From Paludisphaera borealis (GTDB taxonomy: Bacteria; Planctomycetota; Planctomycetia; Isosphaerales; Isosphaeraceae), in NCBI RefSeq assembly GCF_001956985.1, contig NZ_CP019082.1, positions 5,952,001-6,016,000 on the forward strand: a stretch of 64,000 bases of DNA. The letters are read 5' to 3'. Shown piece after piece: positions 26,912 to 36,100 of this stretch (within the stretch, counting starts at the first letter, position 1; the number at the start of each line of letters is the position of its first letter). A model generated the notes under the pieces. It was given only the letters and a program-made list of their open reading frames with translations. It did not search any database and had not been told where the DNA came from. A program made the position numbers and the translations under genes.

Positions 26912-28144
26912 TCATTTCGGATCGCGACCCAGCGCGGCCCGTTCGAGATAGGCTCGAACGAGCTGGCGGGCGAACTGCGGGTCGTTGATGTGCAGCGGAA
27001 ACCGCCGGATGGTCCGGTCGGCGGTCTGGTGGACCGTCGCCTCCAGCTCGTTGAACAGGGCGGCGTCGGCCTCGGGGTCGTGAAACGGCTTGCCCGGCGC
27101 GTCGAGTCCGGACAGGCCGCGCTCCGGTATCAGGAGCGACACCGGCGACCGCCAGCGATTGAGTTTTTCGCCGATCCAACGGCCAAAGCGACGGTTCTCG
27201 TCGACCGTCGTCCGCATCAGCGTGACCTGCTCGTTGTGCTGGTGGAAAAGGCGGTCGCGATATTTCTCGGGAACCGTGGCCCGCGCGCCGAAGTTGACCA
27301 TGTCGAGTGCGCCAAGGCTCATCACGCAGGGAATCCGCGCCGCGATCTGGGCCTCGAACCGGTCGGTCGTGCATGGAAAGACTCCGCCGACGAGGAAGTC
27401 GGCGACTTCGGTCGTCGTGACGTCGAGCAGCCCCTGAATCAGACCCGAGGCGACGAGCTGCTCCATCGCTCGGCCGCCGGTCCCGGTGGCGTGGAAGACC
27501 AGGCTGTCGTACCCCAGGGGCTCCAGCTCTTCGCGAGCCTCCGTGACGCAAGGCGTGGTCAGGCCGAACATGGTCAGGCCCAGCGCAGGCCGCTCGACCT
27601 CGATCGCGACCGCGTCCTTCACCATCCCCGCCATCGCGTGCGCGGCGTTCGCCAGCACGGTCCGTAAAACGGTGTTCAGGCCGGCGACGTCGACGACGGA
27701 ATACATCATGCAGATGTCGGTGCAGCCGACGTAAGGCGACGTGTCGCCGCTCGCGACCGTCGAGACCATCAGCTTGGGCAACCCGACGGGCAACGCGCGC
27801 ATCGCCGGCGTGATCAGCGCGGTGCCGCCGCTGCCGCCGAGCCCGATCACCCCCGCGACCTTCCCCGCCTTGTGCTCGGCGACAAGAAACCTCGTCAACG
27901 CCCTGCTGAGCGACGAGATCGCCGCGCCCCGTTCCTCGCGATCGAGGCTTGAGCCTGTCTCGTCCTCGGGTTGAAACGAAGCGACGGTCTGGCGCGACAC
28001 GTCCGCTTCGTCGTCGGGATCGTTTCGCGTCCCGACGTCGACGATCACGACCGACACGCCCGCCGACTGCAGCCGATCGGCCGTGTACAGCAGCTCTCGC
28101 CCTTTGGTGTCCATCGTGGCGATCGCATAGACGGAAGGGCTCAT
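26912..28144 (-). CDS. Tm-1-like ATP-binding protein (UPF0261 family)
   Basis: A 410-residue cytoplasmic protein. The opening [14 protein letters not shown] is typical of the family, and [20 protein letters not shown] is a glycine-rich nucleotide-binding segment; the plant Tm-1 protein with the same fold binds ATP and inhibits tobamovirus replication. C-terminal landmarks include ALDMVNFG and [12 protein letters not shown]. Bacterial function is unknown, but the conserved pair with the TIM-barrel protein suggests a shared reaction. Start: ATG 28144 follows CGAGGAGAG. It lies 194 bases past oleD with palindromic repeat B between, so a separate transcript is likely but readthrough is possible. 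Confidence 0.82.
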   Translation of the reverse strand: MSPSVYAIATMDTKGRELLYTADRLQSAGVSVVIVDVGTRNDPDDEADVSRQTVASFQPEDETGSSLDREERGAAISSLSRALTRFLVAEHKAGKVAGVIGLGGSGGTALITPAMRALPVGLPKLMVSTVASGDTSPYVGCTDICMMYSVVDVAGLNTVLRTVLANAAHAMAGMVKDAVAIEVERPALGLTMFGLTTPCVTEAREELEPLGYDSLVFHATGTGGRAMEQLVASGLIQGLLDVTTTEVADFLVGGVFPCTTDRFEAQIAARIPCVMSLGALDMVNFGARATVPEKYRDRLFHQHNEQVTLMRTTVDENRRFGRWIGEKLNRWRSPVSLLIPERGLSGLDAPGKPFHDPEADAALFNELEATVHQTADRTIRRFPLHINDPQFARQLVRAYLERAALGRDPK

Positions 28145-28197
28145 GTCGTCTCTCCTCGGCCCGCGATCCAGACAGGTTTTGCGATTGGGTTGCATGC

Positions 28198-28283
28198 GTA
28201 GGGGCGTCCCTTGTGGGCGCCCGATCGGCGTCGGCAACTGCGGCGGCCTTGGCGACTCGGGCACCCACAAGGGGCGCCCCTAC
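28198..28283. repeat. Dispersed palindromic repeat, family B
   Basis: Arms 28198-28224 and 28257-28283 pair over 27 bases with two mismatches, around a 32-base loop; core GGGGCGCCCCTAC. It lies in the gap between oleD and the Tm-1-like gene and could act as the terminator of the pfa-ole transcript. The sequence resembles dispersed intergenic repeats in planctomycete genomes (recollection, not searched). Confidence 0.8.
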
Positions 28284-28338
28284 AACGAAACGGACTTCCT
28301 GCGCACACCGGGGGTCTGCAACCCAAAAGCATACCGCG

Positions 28339-29358
28339 CTAAATCTCGGTCTGGTCCTGTTGTAGCGAGGCGGCCAACCTGCGCAGGCCTTCCTCGATGC
28401 TGACGTGAGGAGCATAGCCGAGATCCCGGCGCGCGGCGTCGAGATTGTACCAGTGCGCCGTCGAAAGCTCATGGGCGAGGAACCGCGTCATCCGCGGTTC
28501 CCCGGAGAGCCTTAGCACGCCGTAGCAGACCTCGAAGGCTCGGCCGAGGGCGACGGCCAGCGACTTCGGCACGGTGCGCTTCACCGGCGGCAGATGGGCG
28601 ATATCGAGAAACCGGTTGATCATGTCCCAGACGGGCACGGGCTGGCCCTGGGCGATGAAGTAGACCTTGCCGGCGACCGCAGAGCCGACGTCCAGGCGGT
28701 CGGCGGCCAGAATGTGGGCTGAAGCGGCGTTATCGATGTACGTCAGATCGATCAACGGGTTGCGACGCCCGATCCGGAACAACCGCCGCGCCCGGGCTCG
28801 CGCGAAGACCCGGGGCAGGATGTTGTTGTCTCCCGGCCCCCAGATCAGGTGCGGCCGGAGGACGACGGTAGCCAGCGCGCCGTCGTTCGCCTTGCGAACC
28901 AGCTTCTCGGCCTCGGCCTTCGTGCGGGGGTACGCCGCTTCGTAGTGGTCGGGATAGGGGATCGACTCGTCGACGCCTTCGAGATCCTTCCCGCTGAAGA
29001 TCACGCTGGGGGAACTCGTGTAGATCAGCTTGCGGACGCCGTGAGCACGGCAGGCGTCGACGACGTTCTTGGTGCCCTGCACGTTCGTCCGCCGGTACTC
29101 GTGCTCGGGCCCCCAGAGGCCCGCCTTGGCCGCGACGTGAAAGACCGCGTCGCAACCTTCGACCGCGCGGGCGACGACACCGGCGTCGGCGATGTCCCCC
29201 TGAATCTGCTCGGCCCCGAGCGCGTCGAGCTGAGAATAGTGACGCCGGGTCAGGGTGCGGACGGCCTGCCCCTTGGCGCGGAGCAGGGCCACGACGGCCG
29301 ATCCCAGGAATCCGCCGCCTCCGGTCACGAGCACGGGGCGGGACGGGTCGAGCGTCAT
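28339..29358 (-). CDS. oleD: 2-alkyl-3-oxoalkanoate reductase OleD
   Basis: NADPH-dependent reductase that turns the OleA product, a 2-alkyl-3-ketoacid, into the 3-hydroxyacid. Extended short-chain dehydrogenase of 339 residues: nucleotide loop VLVTGGGGFLGSAV, catalytic YxxxK in AYPRTKAEAEKL, catalytic Ser region IYTSSPSVIF, and WGPGDNNILP. The call over generic epimerases rests on context: it is last in the unit oleA-oleB-oleC-oleD, and its ATG overlaps the oleC stop by four bases (ATGA), a sign of coupling. Confidence 0.9.
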   Translation of the reverse strand: MTLDPSRPVLVTGGGGFLGSAVVALLRAKGQAVRTLTRRHYSQLDALGAEQIQGDIADAGVVARAVEGCDAVFHVAAKAGLWGPEHEYRRTNVQGTKNVVDACRAHGVRKLIYTSSPSVIFSGKDLEGVDESIPYPDHYEAAYPRTKAEAEKLVRKANDGALATVVLRPHLIWGPGDNNILPRVFARARARRLFRIGRRNPLIDLTYIDNAASAHILAADRLDVGSAVAGKVYFIAQGQPVPVWDMINRFLDIAHLPPVKRTVPKSLAVALGRAFEVCYGVLRLSGEPRMTRFLAHELSTAHWYNLDAARRDLGYAPHVSIEEGLRRLAASLQQDQTEI

Positions 29359-31097
29359 GGCCGTTTCCTCGCGGCCCAGACCGCCAGTTTTTCGCGGAAG
29401 ATCTTCGAGTTATGGCGAATGTCGACGGGGAACGCGCGGTGGAACACGATCGTTGTGATCCGCCTTGTGTGATCGAACTTCGACCCGAGTTCCAGCAGCT
29501 CGCCCCGGACCCTTTCGCGGTCGCGGCGGCCGAGCCGGCGGACCGGCTCGACGCACAGGACCGGGATTCTTCCTTCGGGGCGATCGACGCCGACCAGCGC
29601 GGTCCGCGCGACTTCAGGATGAGCGTTGAACACGCCCTCGCAGCAGATCGTGTGCAGCGTCGCGTCCTTCAGCACGACCCGGTGCGACTTCCGGCCGCAG
29701 AACCAGATCCGGCCGCGATCGTCGAGGTAGCCGACGTCCCCCATCCGGTGATAGAAGGTTTCGTTCGCCGAGTCGATGATCTTCGCGAGCGCCGTGGCTT
29801 CGGGCCGCCCGTAGTACTCGCGCGTGACGACCGAACCGGAGACGATCACCTCGCCGACGTCACCGTCCGGGACGACCAGATCATCGCTCCACTCGGGGAT
29901 CGGCTGGTCGCTGATCCGGATGATCTTGACCGTGATGTCGCCGACCGGACGGCCGACGCAGACGCCTCGGCCGAGGTCCGTCTGGCGACCCGTCTCCCCG
30001 AGGATCTCGGCGCTGCCGATCGAGGCGACGGGCAACGACTCGGTAGCTCCGTACGGCGTGAAGATCTCGGCGGGAGGTTCGAGCAGCCGGGCGAAGGTTT
30101 CGAGCACCCGGGGCGACGCGGGCGCACCGGCCGTGACCACGCGGCGGAGGGTCGGGATTTTCAGGCCCTTGGCCACGCCGGCCGGGCCGACGCGCTTCAG
30201 AAGCGCCGGCGAGCCGAACATGTTGGTCGGGCCGAAATCGTCGATCGCCTCGAACAGCTTCTCCGGGGCGACCCGGGCGGGGCGCGTGGGGTCCATTTGC
30301 GGGACGATCGACGTCATCCCGAGCGCCGGGGCGAAGAGCGCAAACAAGGGAAACGTGCAGAGGTCGATCTCGCCCGGCTCGATCTGGTAGAGCGATCGGA
30401 AGCACTCGATCTGCGCGAGGAAGATCGCGTGGGTGTAGATGGCCCCCTTGGGAGGGCCCGTGCTGCCGCTGGTGAAGAGGATCGCCGCCGGCTCGTCGGG
30501 CTTCACGCCCCGGAAGACCGGCGTCGCAATCCGCCCGCTCGCGATCGCCTCGCGACCTCGCCGGCGAATCGTGTCGAGCGAGGCCGTCGCCAGGCTGTTC
30601 AGCCACTTGCCCTGGCCCGCCAGGATGACGCGCCGGACGGTGTCGCGGCCCCAACCGAGGACGCGTCGGGCGACGATCGCCGGGGCGATGCCGATGAAGG
30701 TTTCCGGCTCGGCCTCGTCGAGGCAGCGTCCCAGGCTCTTGAGCCCGATCCCCGGATCGATCAGCACCGGGACGACGCCCGCCTTGAAGAGGCCGAAGAC
30801 CAGCGCGAAGAAGTCGAGCCCCGGCCGGACCATCACCGCGGCGCGGCTGCCTCGGGGAACGGCCTCCTCGATCAGACCGGCGGCGATCGCGTCGCTGTCG
30901 CGGTCGAGCTGGCCGTACGTGAAGTGGCCGTAACGGATCTGGCCCGCCGCCCCGCGCCCCTGGGGCACGACGACCGCCGCCCGGTGCGGCTGGCGGTTCG
31001 CCATGTCGTGCAGGTGCTGGGCGATGTTGGCCAGGTGATCGTCGGCGATGGGAACGGACGCGGGGGCGTCCTCGACGTCTTGACTCGGCGTGTTCAT
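29355..31097 (-). CDS. oleC: Beta-lactone synthetase OleC
   Basis: ATP-dependent enzyme of the acyl-CoA synthetase (ANL) superfamily. In the Ole pathway it closes 2-alkyl-3-hydroxyacids to beta-lactones, releasing AMP. The 580-residue length is normal. Motifs: AILFTSGSTGPPKGAIYTH (P-loop), EIFTPYGATESLPVA (A5), FYHRMGDVGYLDDRGRIWFC (A7/A8) and a C-terminal SKIFREKLAVW, which lies near the usual catalytic Lys. Alone it could be a fatty-acyl ligase; its position between OleB and OleD settles the role. Seven bases separate it from oleB. Confidence 0.92.
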   Translation of the reverse strand: MNTPSQDVEDAPASVPIADDHLANIAQHLHDMANRQPHRAAVVVPQGRGAAGQIRYGHFTYGQLDRDSDAIAAGLIEEAVPRGSRAAVMVRPGLDFFALVFGLFKAGVVPVLIDPGIGLKSLGRCLDEAEPETFIGIAPAIVARRVLGWGRDTVRRVILAGQGKWLNSLATASLDTIRRRGREAIASGRIATPVFRGVKPDEPAAILFTSGSTGPPKGAIYTHAIFLAQIECFRSLYQIEPGEIDLCTFPLFALFAPALGMTSIVPQMDPTRPARVAPEKLFEAIDDFGPTNMFGSPALLKRVGPAGVAKGLKIPTLRRVVTAGAPASPRVLETFARLLEPPAEIFTPYGATESLPVASIGSAEILGETGRQTDLGRGVCVGRPVGDITVKIIRISDQPIPEWSDDLVVPDGDVGEVIVSGSVVTREYYGRPEATALAKIIDSANETFYHRMGDVGYLDDRGRIWFCGRKSHRVVLKDATLHTICCEGVFNAHPEVARTALVGVDRPEGRIPVLCVEPVRRLGRRDRERVRGELLELGSKFDHTRRITTIVFHRAFPVDIRHNSKIFREKLAVWAARKRP

Positions 31098-31104
31098 GTC
31101 CGGG

Positions 31105-32055
31105 TCAACCCTCGGCGGCCTGCGTCGCGGTCACGGACGACGGCGACTCGGGCGCGTCCAGGAAGCTCGCGATCTGCGGAATCAAGGTCTCGGCTTCGTC
31201 TTCGAGGATGTAATGACCCGCATCGGGGAACTTGTGGACCTCGGCGAGCGGGAAGCGTCGCTCCCATTCTCTGAGGAACGGCGCGTCGAACACGAAGTCC
31301 TTCATCCCCCAGCCGATGAACATGGGGACCGAGCGGAGCAAGTGCAACCGGCTCTCGACCCAGCTCACCAGGTCGTAGCACCGGTCGTACGGGCGAAGCG
31401 GGATGTCCTGGACGAACCGATGAACCGCGATCCGGTTCGCCCACGAATCGTAAGGGGCGACGTAGGCGTCGCGGAGCGATTTCGGCATCCGCTCCTTGGT
31501 GCAGCCGATGACCGCCGTCCCGCGAGCAAAGGCGTTGAGCCCCCGGACCGCGAGCGACCCGAGCGCCGGGTTGCGGCAGACGCCGAGGGACCAGGGGAAC
31601 CGCTTGTCCGTCGGCATGTGGAACGCCGCCGTGTTGAGCACGACCAGGCGGGCGATCCGCTCGGGCCGGCGAGCAGCGTACGTCAACCCGATCATGCCCC
31701 CCCAGTCGTGGACCACGAGCGTCACGTCGCGGACGATCCCCAGGTGGTCGAGCAGGCGTTCCAGGTCGTCGACGCGGCTTTCGAGCGTGTAGCGATACCG
31801 GTCGTCGCCGGGCTTGTCGGAGAGCCCGCAGCCGATGTGGTCGGGGACGATCGTGCGGTGCGAGGGGCTAAGCGCCTCGACCAGGCGACGATAGTAGAAC
31901 GACCACGTCGGATTGCCGTGGACCATGACGACCGGGCGGCCTTCGCCTTCGTCCAGGTAATGATAGCGCAGGCCGTCGCGATCGAAGTCGCGGCCCGGGT
32001 GGGCGGCCAGGAATTCCCCGAGTTCGGGGCTGGAGTTGCGTGTCGTTCCCGTCAT
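31105..32055 (-). CDS. oleB: Beta-lactone decarboxylase OleB
   Basis: Alpha/beta-hydrolase of the haloalkane-dehalogenase-like branch that decarboxylates the OleC beta-lactone to a cis-olefin. The oxyanion motif is VMVHGNPTWSF (about 44-53), the nucleophile is Asp117 in VVHDWGGMIG, the acid is Asp253 in GWGMKDFVF, and the base is His281 in DAGHYILED. An Asp nucleophile distinguishes OleB from Ser lipases. Start: ATG 32055, only 5 bases after the oleA stop; the longer frame to 32622 overlaps oleA. It is a separate gene, not the OleBC fusion seen in some bacteria. Confidence 0.93.
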   Translation of the reverse strand: MTGTTRNSSPELGEFLAAHPGRDFDRDGLRYHYLDEGEGRPVVMVHGNPTWSFYYRRLVEALSPSHRTIVPDHIGCGLSDKPGDDRYRYTLESRVDDLERLLDHLGIVRDVTLVVHDWGGMIGLTYAARRPERIARLVVLNTAAFHMPTDKRFPWSLGVCRNPALGSLAVRGLNAFARGTAVIGCTKERMPKSLRDAYVAPYDSWANRIAVHRFVQDIPLRPYDRCYDLVSWVESRLHLLRSVPMFIGWGMKDFVFDAPFLREWERRFPLAEVHKFPDAGHYILEDEAETLIPQIASFLDAPESPSSVTATQAAEG

Positions 32056-32060
32056 CCTGC

Positions 32061-33113
32061 TTACCACTCCAGGCCCAGCATCAGGCAGTTCAGGCCGCTG
32101 CCGATTCCGAGGAACGCGACCCGGTCGCCAGGGTGGAGAACCTGCCGGTCTTCGGCCAGCGCGGCGGTCAGCGGCAATGAGACGGTTCCCATGTTGCCGA
32201 GATACGGAAACGTCGAATAATCCTTCTCGATCGGCAGTCCCAGCGATCGCAAGATCGTGTCGCGATGCGACCCGCCGACCTGGTGGCAGACGACCTTGTC
32301 GACCTGCTCCTTGACCCAGCCCAGCTTGCGGAGGAACGACTGCCAGGTCTTCACCCCAAGTTCGACGCCGTGAGTCAGCACGGCCGTGGCGTCGGTCGAC
32401 GTGAACTGTTGCAGCGGACCGTTCGTCAGCGGCTTCACCGCCTCGACGCCCCAGCGGCAGAGGTCGTGGAACTGGGGCGCCGACTGGACCGCGCCGCCGA
32501 GCAGCCGCCGCCGCTTGGTTCGCGAAAGCTGGCCGTCGGTCAGCAGGACCGCGACCGCCCCGGAACCCCCGGTCAGCGTGGCCAGCGCCTCTTTGAAGAA
32601 ATCCATGCTCGGGTTCTGGCACATCCGCTCGATCATGACGTTGTTGATCTCGCGGGCCGTCTCGCAGGCGACGACCATCCCCGTGCGGATCTGGCCGAGC
32701 TCGATCCGGTTGGCGACGTCGATCATGCCGCTGAGCACGCCCAGGCAGGCGTTGCTCAGGTCGTGAATCACGGCCCCCGGACTGATCGCCAGCTCCGACG
32801 CGATCCGGCAGGCCGTCGCGGGCTCGAAGTACTCGCGGCAGACGCCCCCGTAAACCAGGGCTTCGACCTGGTCGGCGGGAATGTCGGCGGCCTCAAGGGC
32901 GCGGCGTGCGGCGACGATCGCGCCGTCGGAGATCCGATGCCCTTCCTCCCACCAACGCCGCTCGATGATCCCCGTCAGGGCTTCGAGCTGGCCGGGGATC
33001 AGGTGCAAAGCCTCATACACCGGCGCAAGCCGCTCCTCCAGTTCGGAGGAAGAGACGACCACCGGAGCGACCTCGTAGCCGAACGCCTCAATATAGACGT
33101 TCTCGTATTTCAT
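32061..33113 (-). CDS. oleA: Head-to-head acyl condensation thiolase OleA
   Basis: Joins two fatty acyl thioesters by a decarboxylation-free Claisen condensation to a 2-alkyl-3-ketoacid, the first step of long-chain olefin synthesis. Thiolase fold of 349 residues; by position it matches the known OleA residues: nucleophile Cys123 in HDLSNACLGV, base Glu97 in GVCREYFEP, His277 in VVCHQVGGSH and Asn307 in YLGNMGTVS. The Glu-Cys spacing (26) and His-Asn spacing (30) equal those of the Xanthomonas enzyme. ATG 33113 was taken; in-frame ATG 33122 adds three residues. It starts 53 bases after pfaC. Confidence 0.94.
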   Translation of the reverse strand: MKYENVYIEAFGYEVAPVVVSSSELEERLAPVYEALHLIPGQLEALTGIIERRWWEEGHRISDGAIVAARRALEAADIPADQVEALVYGGVCREYFEPATACRIASELAISPGAVIHDLSNACLGVLSGMIDVANRIELGQIRTGMVVACETAREINNVMIERMCQNPSMDFFKEALATLTGGSGAVAVLLTDGQLSRTKRRRLLGGAVQSAPQFHDLCRWGVEAVKPLTNGPLQQFTSTDATAVLTHGVELGVKTWQSFLRKLGWVKEQVDKVVCHQVGGSHRDTILRSLGLPIEKDYSTFPYLGNMGTVSLPLTAALAEDRQVLHPGDRVAFLGIGSGLNCLMLGLEW

Positions 33114-33166
33114 CGATCCCATGGGCCCCGCCGGTCCTGGATGCCGTCGCCCTCGACCGACCGCGT

Positions 33167-36100
33167 CTAGCGCGATCGCAGGCCGAGCGTGAAACCGCTC
33201 ATCTGGTAGATGACCTTGCCGTCGACCCGCAACAAGCCGTCGGCGGTGATGAGCCGTCGATCGTCGTCGACGGCGGTGATCACCGCCTGCGTCGTCACGC
33301 GGCGATTGGTGGACGCGATCTGCCCACGGTAGGTCCAGCCGTGCTCGACGCCCAGCCCGGGCGAATCGAACACCGCGTCCGGGCCCGCGTCCCAACGCTC
33401 GGCAGCAACGACTTTAAGGAGTTGCTGCAACGATTCCAACCCCAATGAACCGGGCCAGACCGGGTCGCCGAGGAAATGAGCCTGGAAGAACCAGGCCCCG
33501 GGATCGACGGCACCGCTCCCCTCGATGAAACCGAGTCCGTTCGGACCTCCTTGCGACACGAACGCGTCGACCTGCTCGACCATCCGCCATTTCCGGTCGG
33601 GAAACGGCGCGGCGTCCGGCAACGGGAACGACCGCGAAATCCGCCGCTCGTCGTCGGTCAGCTCGTAAGGAACCGCCTCGCGGACGCCGACCTGATCGAT
33701 CAACGCGTCGGGGTGGAAAAAGCCGAAGTAGGTGTCGCCGTCGAACACCAGGCCCGAGGCGTCGTGGATCGACATCTCGAAATGATGCAGCAGCATCCCC
33801 GCCGAGCGGTTGATCTTCACGACGCGGACGCTCGACCGGAGCGTTCCGGAGTTCCGATCGACGATCCGATGCTGCCGGCCTCGGCCGCCGAGGTTGCGGT
33901 ACTTGAGCGGGCCGTCGCTCGTCAGGGCCGAGCCCATGAAGGCCGAAACGAAGCCGCACGCCTGAAGAACCGCTTCGAGCAGCACCGCGTACGGGACGTG
34001 CGGCTGACGGTCCGAGTCGAAGTACCAGGCGTCGGGAGGGACCGTATATTCCGCTTCGGCGGACGCGCCGACGGCTTGAACGCAGAGGTCGCCTTCGAGG
34101 ATCGTCACCTGATCCAAGAATTGATACGGCGGCCGAGGCAGCCGGGCGATGAACCGCTCGGAGTCGAACGGCCGAAACCGCTCGCCGAAGCAGTCCGACG
34201 GCGCGCCCGTCGAGAAGGCGAGGATCTGGTCGAGCGAATAAACGAGCTTCGACGTCCGGGCGCCTTCCCAGAGCCGTTCCAGCTCCTCGCGGGTCGTCCC
34301 CGAGAGCCGCAGCCCCATGTCGGTGAATTCGACGATCGGCTTGCCGTCGGCGAACATCAGGGCGTCGGCGATCGCGTACGGTTCGGGGCCGTAGCCCAGC
34401 TCCTTGATCGTGATCTCGTACGTCACGGTCCGGGTCGTCGCGACGACCTGGCCGCGGCATTGCAGGCGATTGGCGACGCCCGTCTGGGGCTCGTAGCGGA
34501 CCGAGTCGGCCGCGCCCACCCAGCCTAGCCGCATCAAGAAGATCCGCAGCGTGTGCTGGCAGCACTCGTACATGAGCGTGCCGGGCATCACCCGATCGTC
34601 GACGAAGTGGCAGACCATGAACCAGTCGTCGGGATGGATGTCGGCCTCGGCCCGGATCAGGCCCAGCCCGAACCGGCCTCCCCGAGGATCGAGCGTCTCG
34701 ACCCGATGGACGAGCGTCATCCGGCCCCCGGGCAACGGCAGCGGATCGGCCATATCGATCTGATCGAACGGCGACCCGAAGGCCGCGTGCAGGTCCCCCG
34801 CGCGAAGGGCGTCAACCTGCCGGGCGTCGAGCGTCGTCGGTGTGGACGGCGTCAAGTCGCGCCAGTCGTCGGGCCGCACGCCGGGGCGCGGCTTGGCGTC
34901 GAGCGGTCGCGGCACGATCCCCTTGCCGGCGGCGAGGGCCGCTTCCGAGAAGAACCCCGCGCAGCCGTCGCGCATGGTCATCAGGGGCTCGCCGTTCACC
35001 GTGGCGTCGTACCCGAACCGGAACAGGTGGGTCTCGCCCTGCCGGAAGAAGCTCGAAATCACGATGTCGTAGCGGATCACGTCGCCCGGCGCCGGCAAGT
35101 CGCGATGGAACGTCACCGTGGCGTCGAGCAGACGGTAGACCGCCAGCCCCTTGGTGATCAGGTCGATGCCGAGATAACCCGCGAGAAACAGGTCGGCCTG
35201 ACCCGACTCGATGGCCACGCAAGGCGCGATCCGGCCGCCGTCGAGATACCAGGCGCCGGGCAGAACGTCGTGCTCCGTGACCACCCGGCCGCTCGTGAGC
35301 GAGCCCAGCCGCCCCTCGATGGTCAGTATGCGGTCGACCAGCATCAACGGCTCGTCCGGCAACCGGACCCGCGTCGGATGCGAATCGATCTCGGCGTACG
35401 CGGGCCCGAGCACCGCGCCGATCGATCCGATCGCGAATTCCAGGCACTGCGCGCGGTCGAGGGCGACGGGTTCGAACGTGATCGCGGGCGACGGTGTCGA
35501 GACGGCCGGCGGTGCTTCGTTTCTATGCATTTCCAGGACAGGCGCGGCCGTCACAGGAAGTTCGCCGGCGTCGAGCAGGTCGAATTCGAGGGCGATCTGT
35601 CGCCCCATCGATTCGGAAAACCCCTGCGACAACCGCAGGAAGGCTTCATGCGCCCGACTCGCGGCGAGCTGGGTTTCCAGGAATTGACGGAGCAAGGGGG
35701 ATGACGATTCGCTCGGGCCTTCGGCCGAGAGGTTGAGCGTCGGTTGGTGAGCGATCGGATTGGACATGCTTGATAAATCATCCAGGACCGCGGCGGGCGA
35801 ATCAGGCGCAAGAAAAACATCGACGAGGCCGAGCGCCGGCTCGGGATCGATCGGCCGGTCGGGTTCCGCCACCCGCTCGGCGGGGACGAGTCGCGGCGCC
35901 GAAGGCAGCCCGACCACCGCGCGGCCGCGATCGATCACGATCTCACGGCGATCGCCGGGGGCGTCGTCGGCTTGACCTTCAAGGGCTCCGTCGTAAAGGA
36001 ATCCCAGGTCGACCGGAACCCCGGCGGCGATCAGTTCGCCCAGGGCTCGCAAGACCGCGTCGAGGGCGTCCCCCTCGGCGGGACAGGCCGAGACGGCCAG

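Noticed and set aside
31105-32622. oleB starting far upstream inside oleA (505 residues)
   Set aside because: The extra residues are unconserved and overlap oleA; ATG 32055 with normal OleB length is better.
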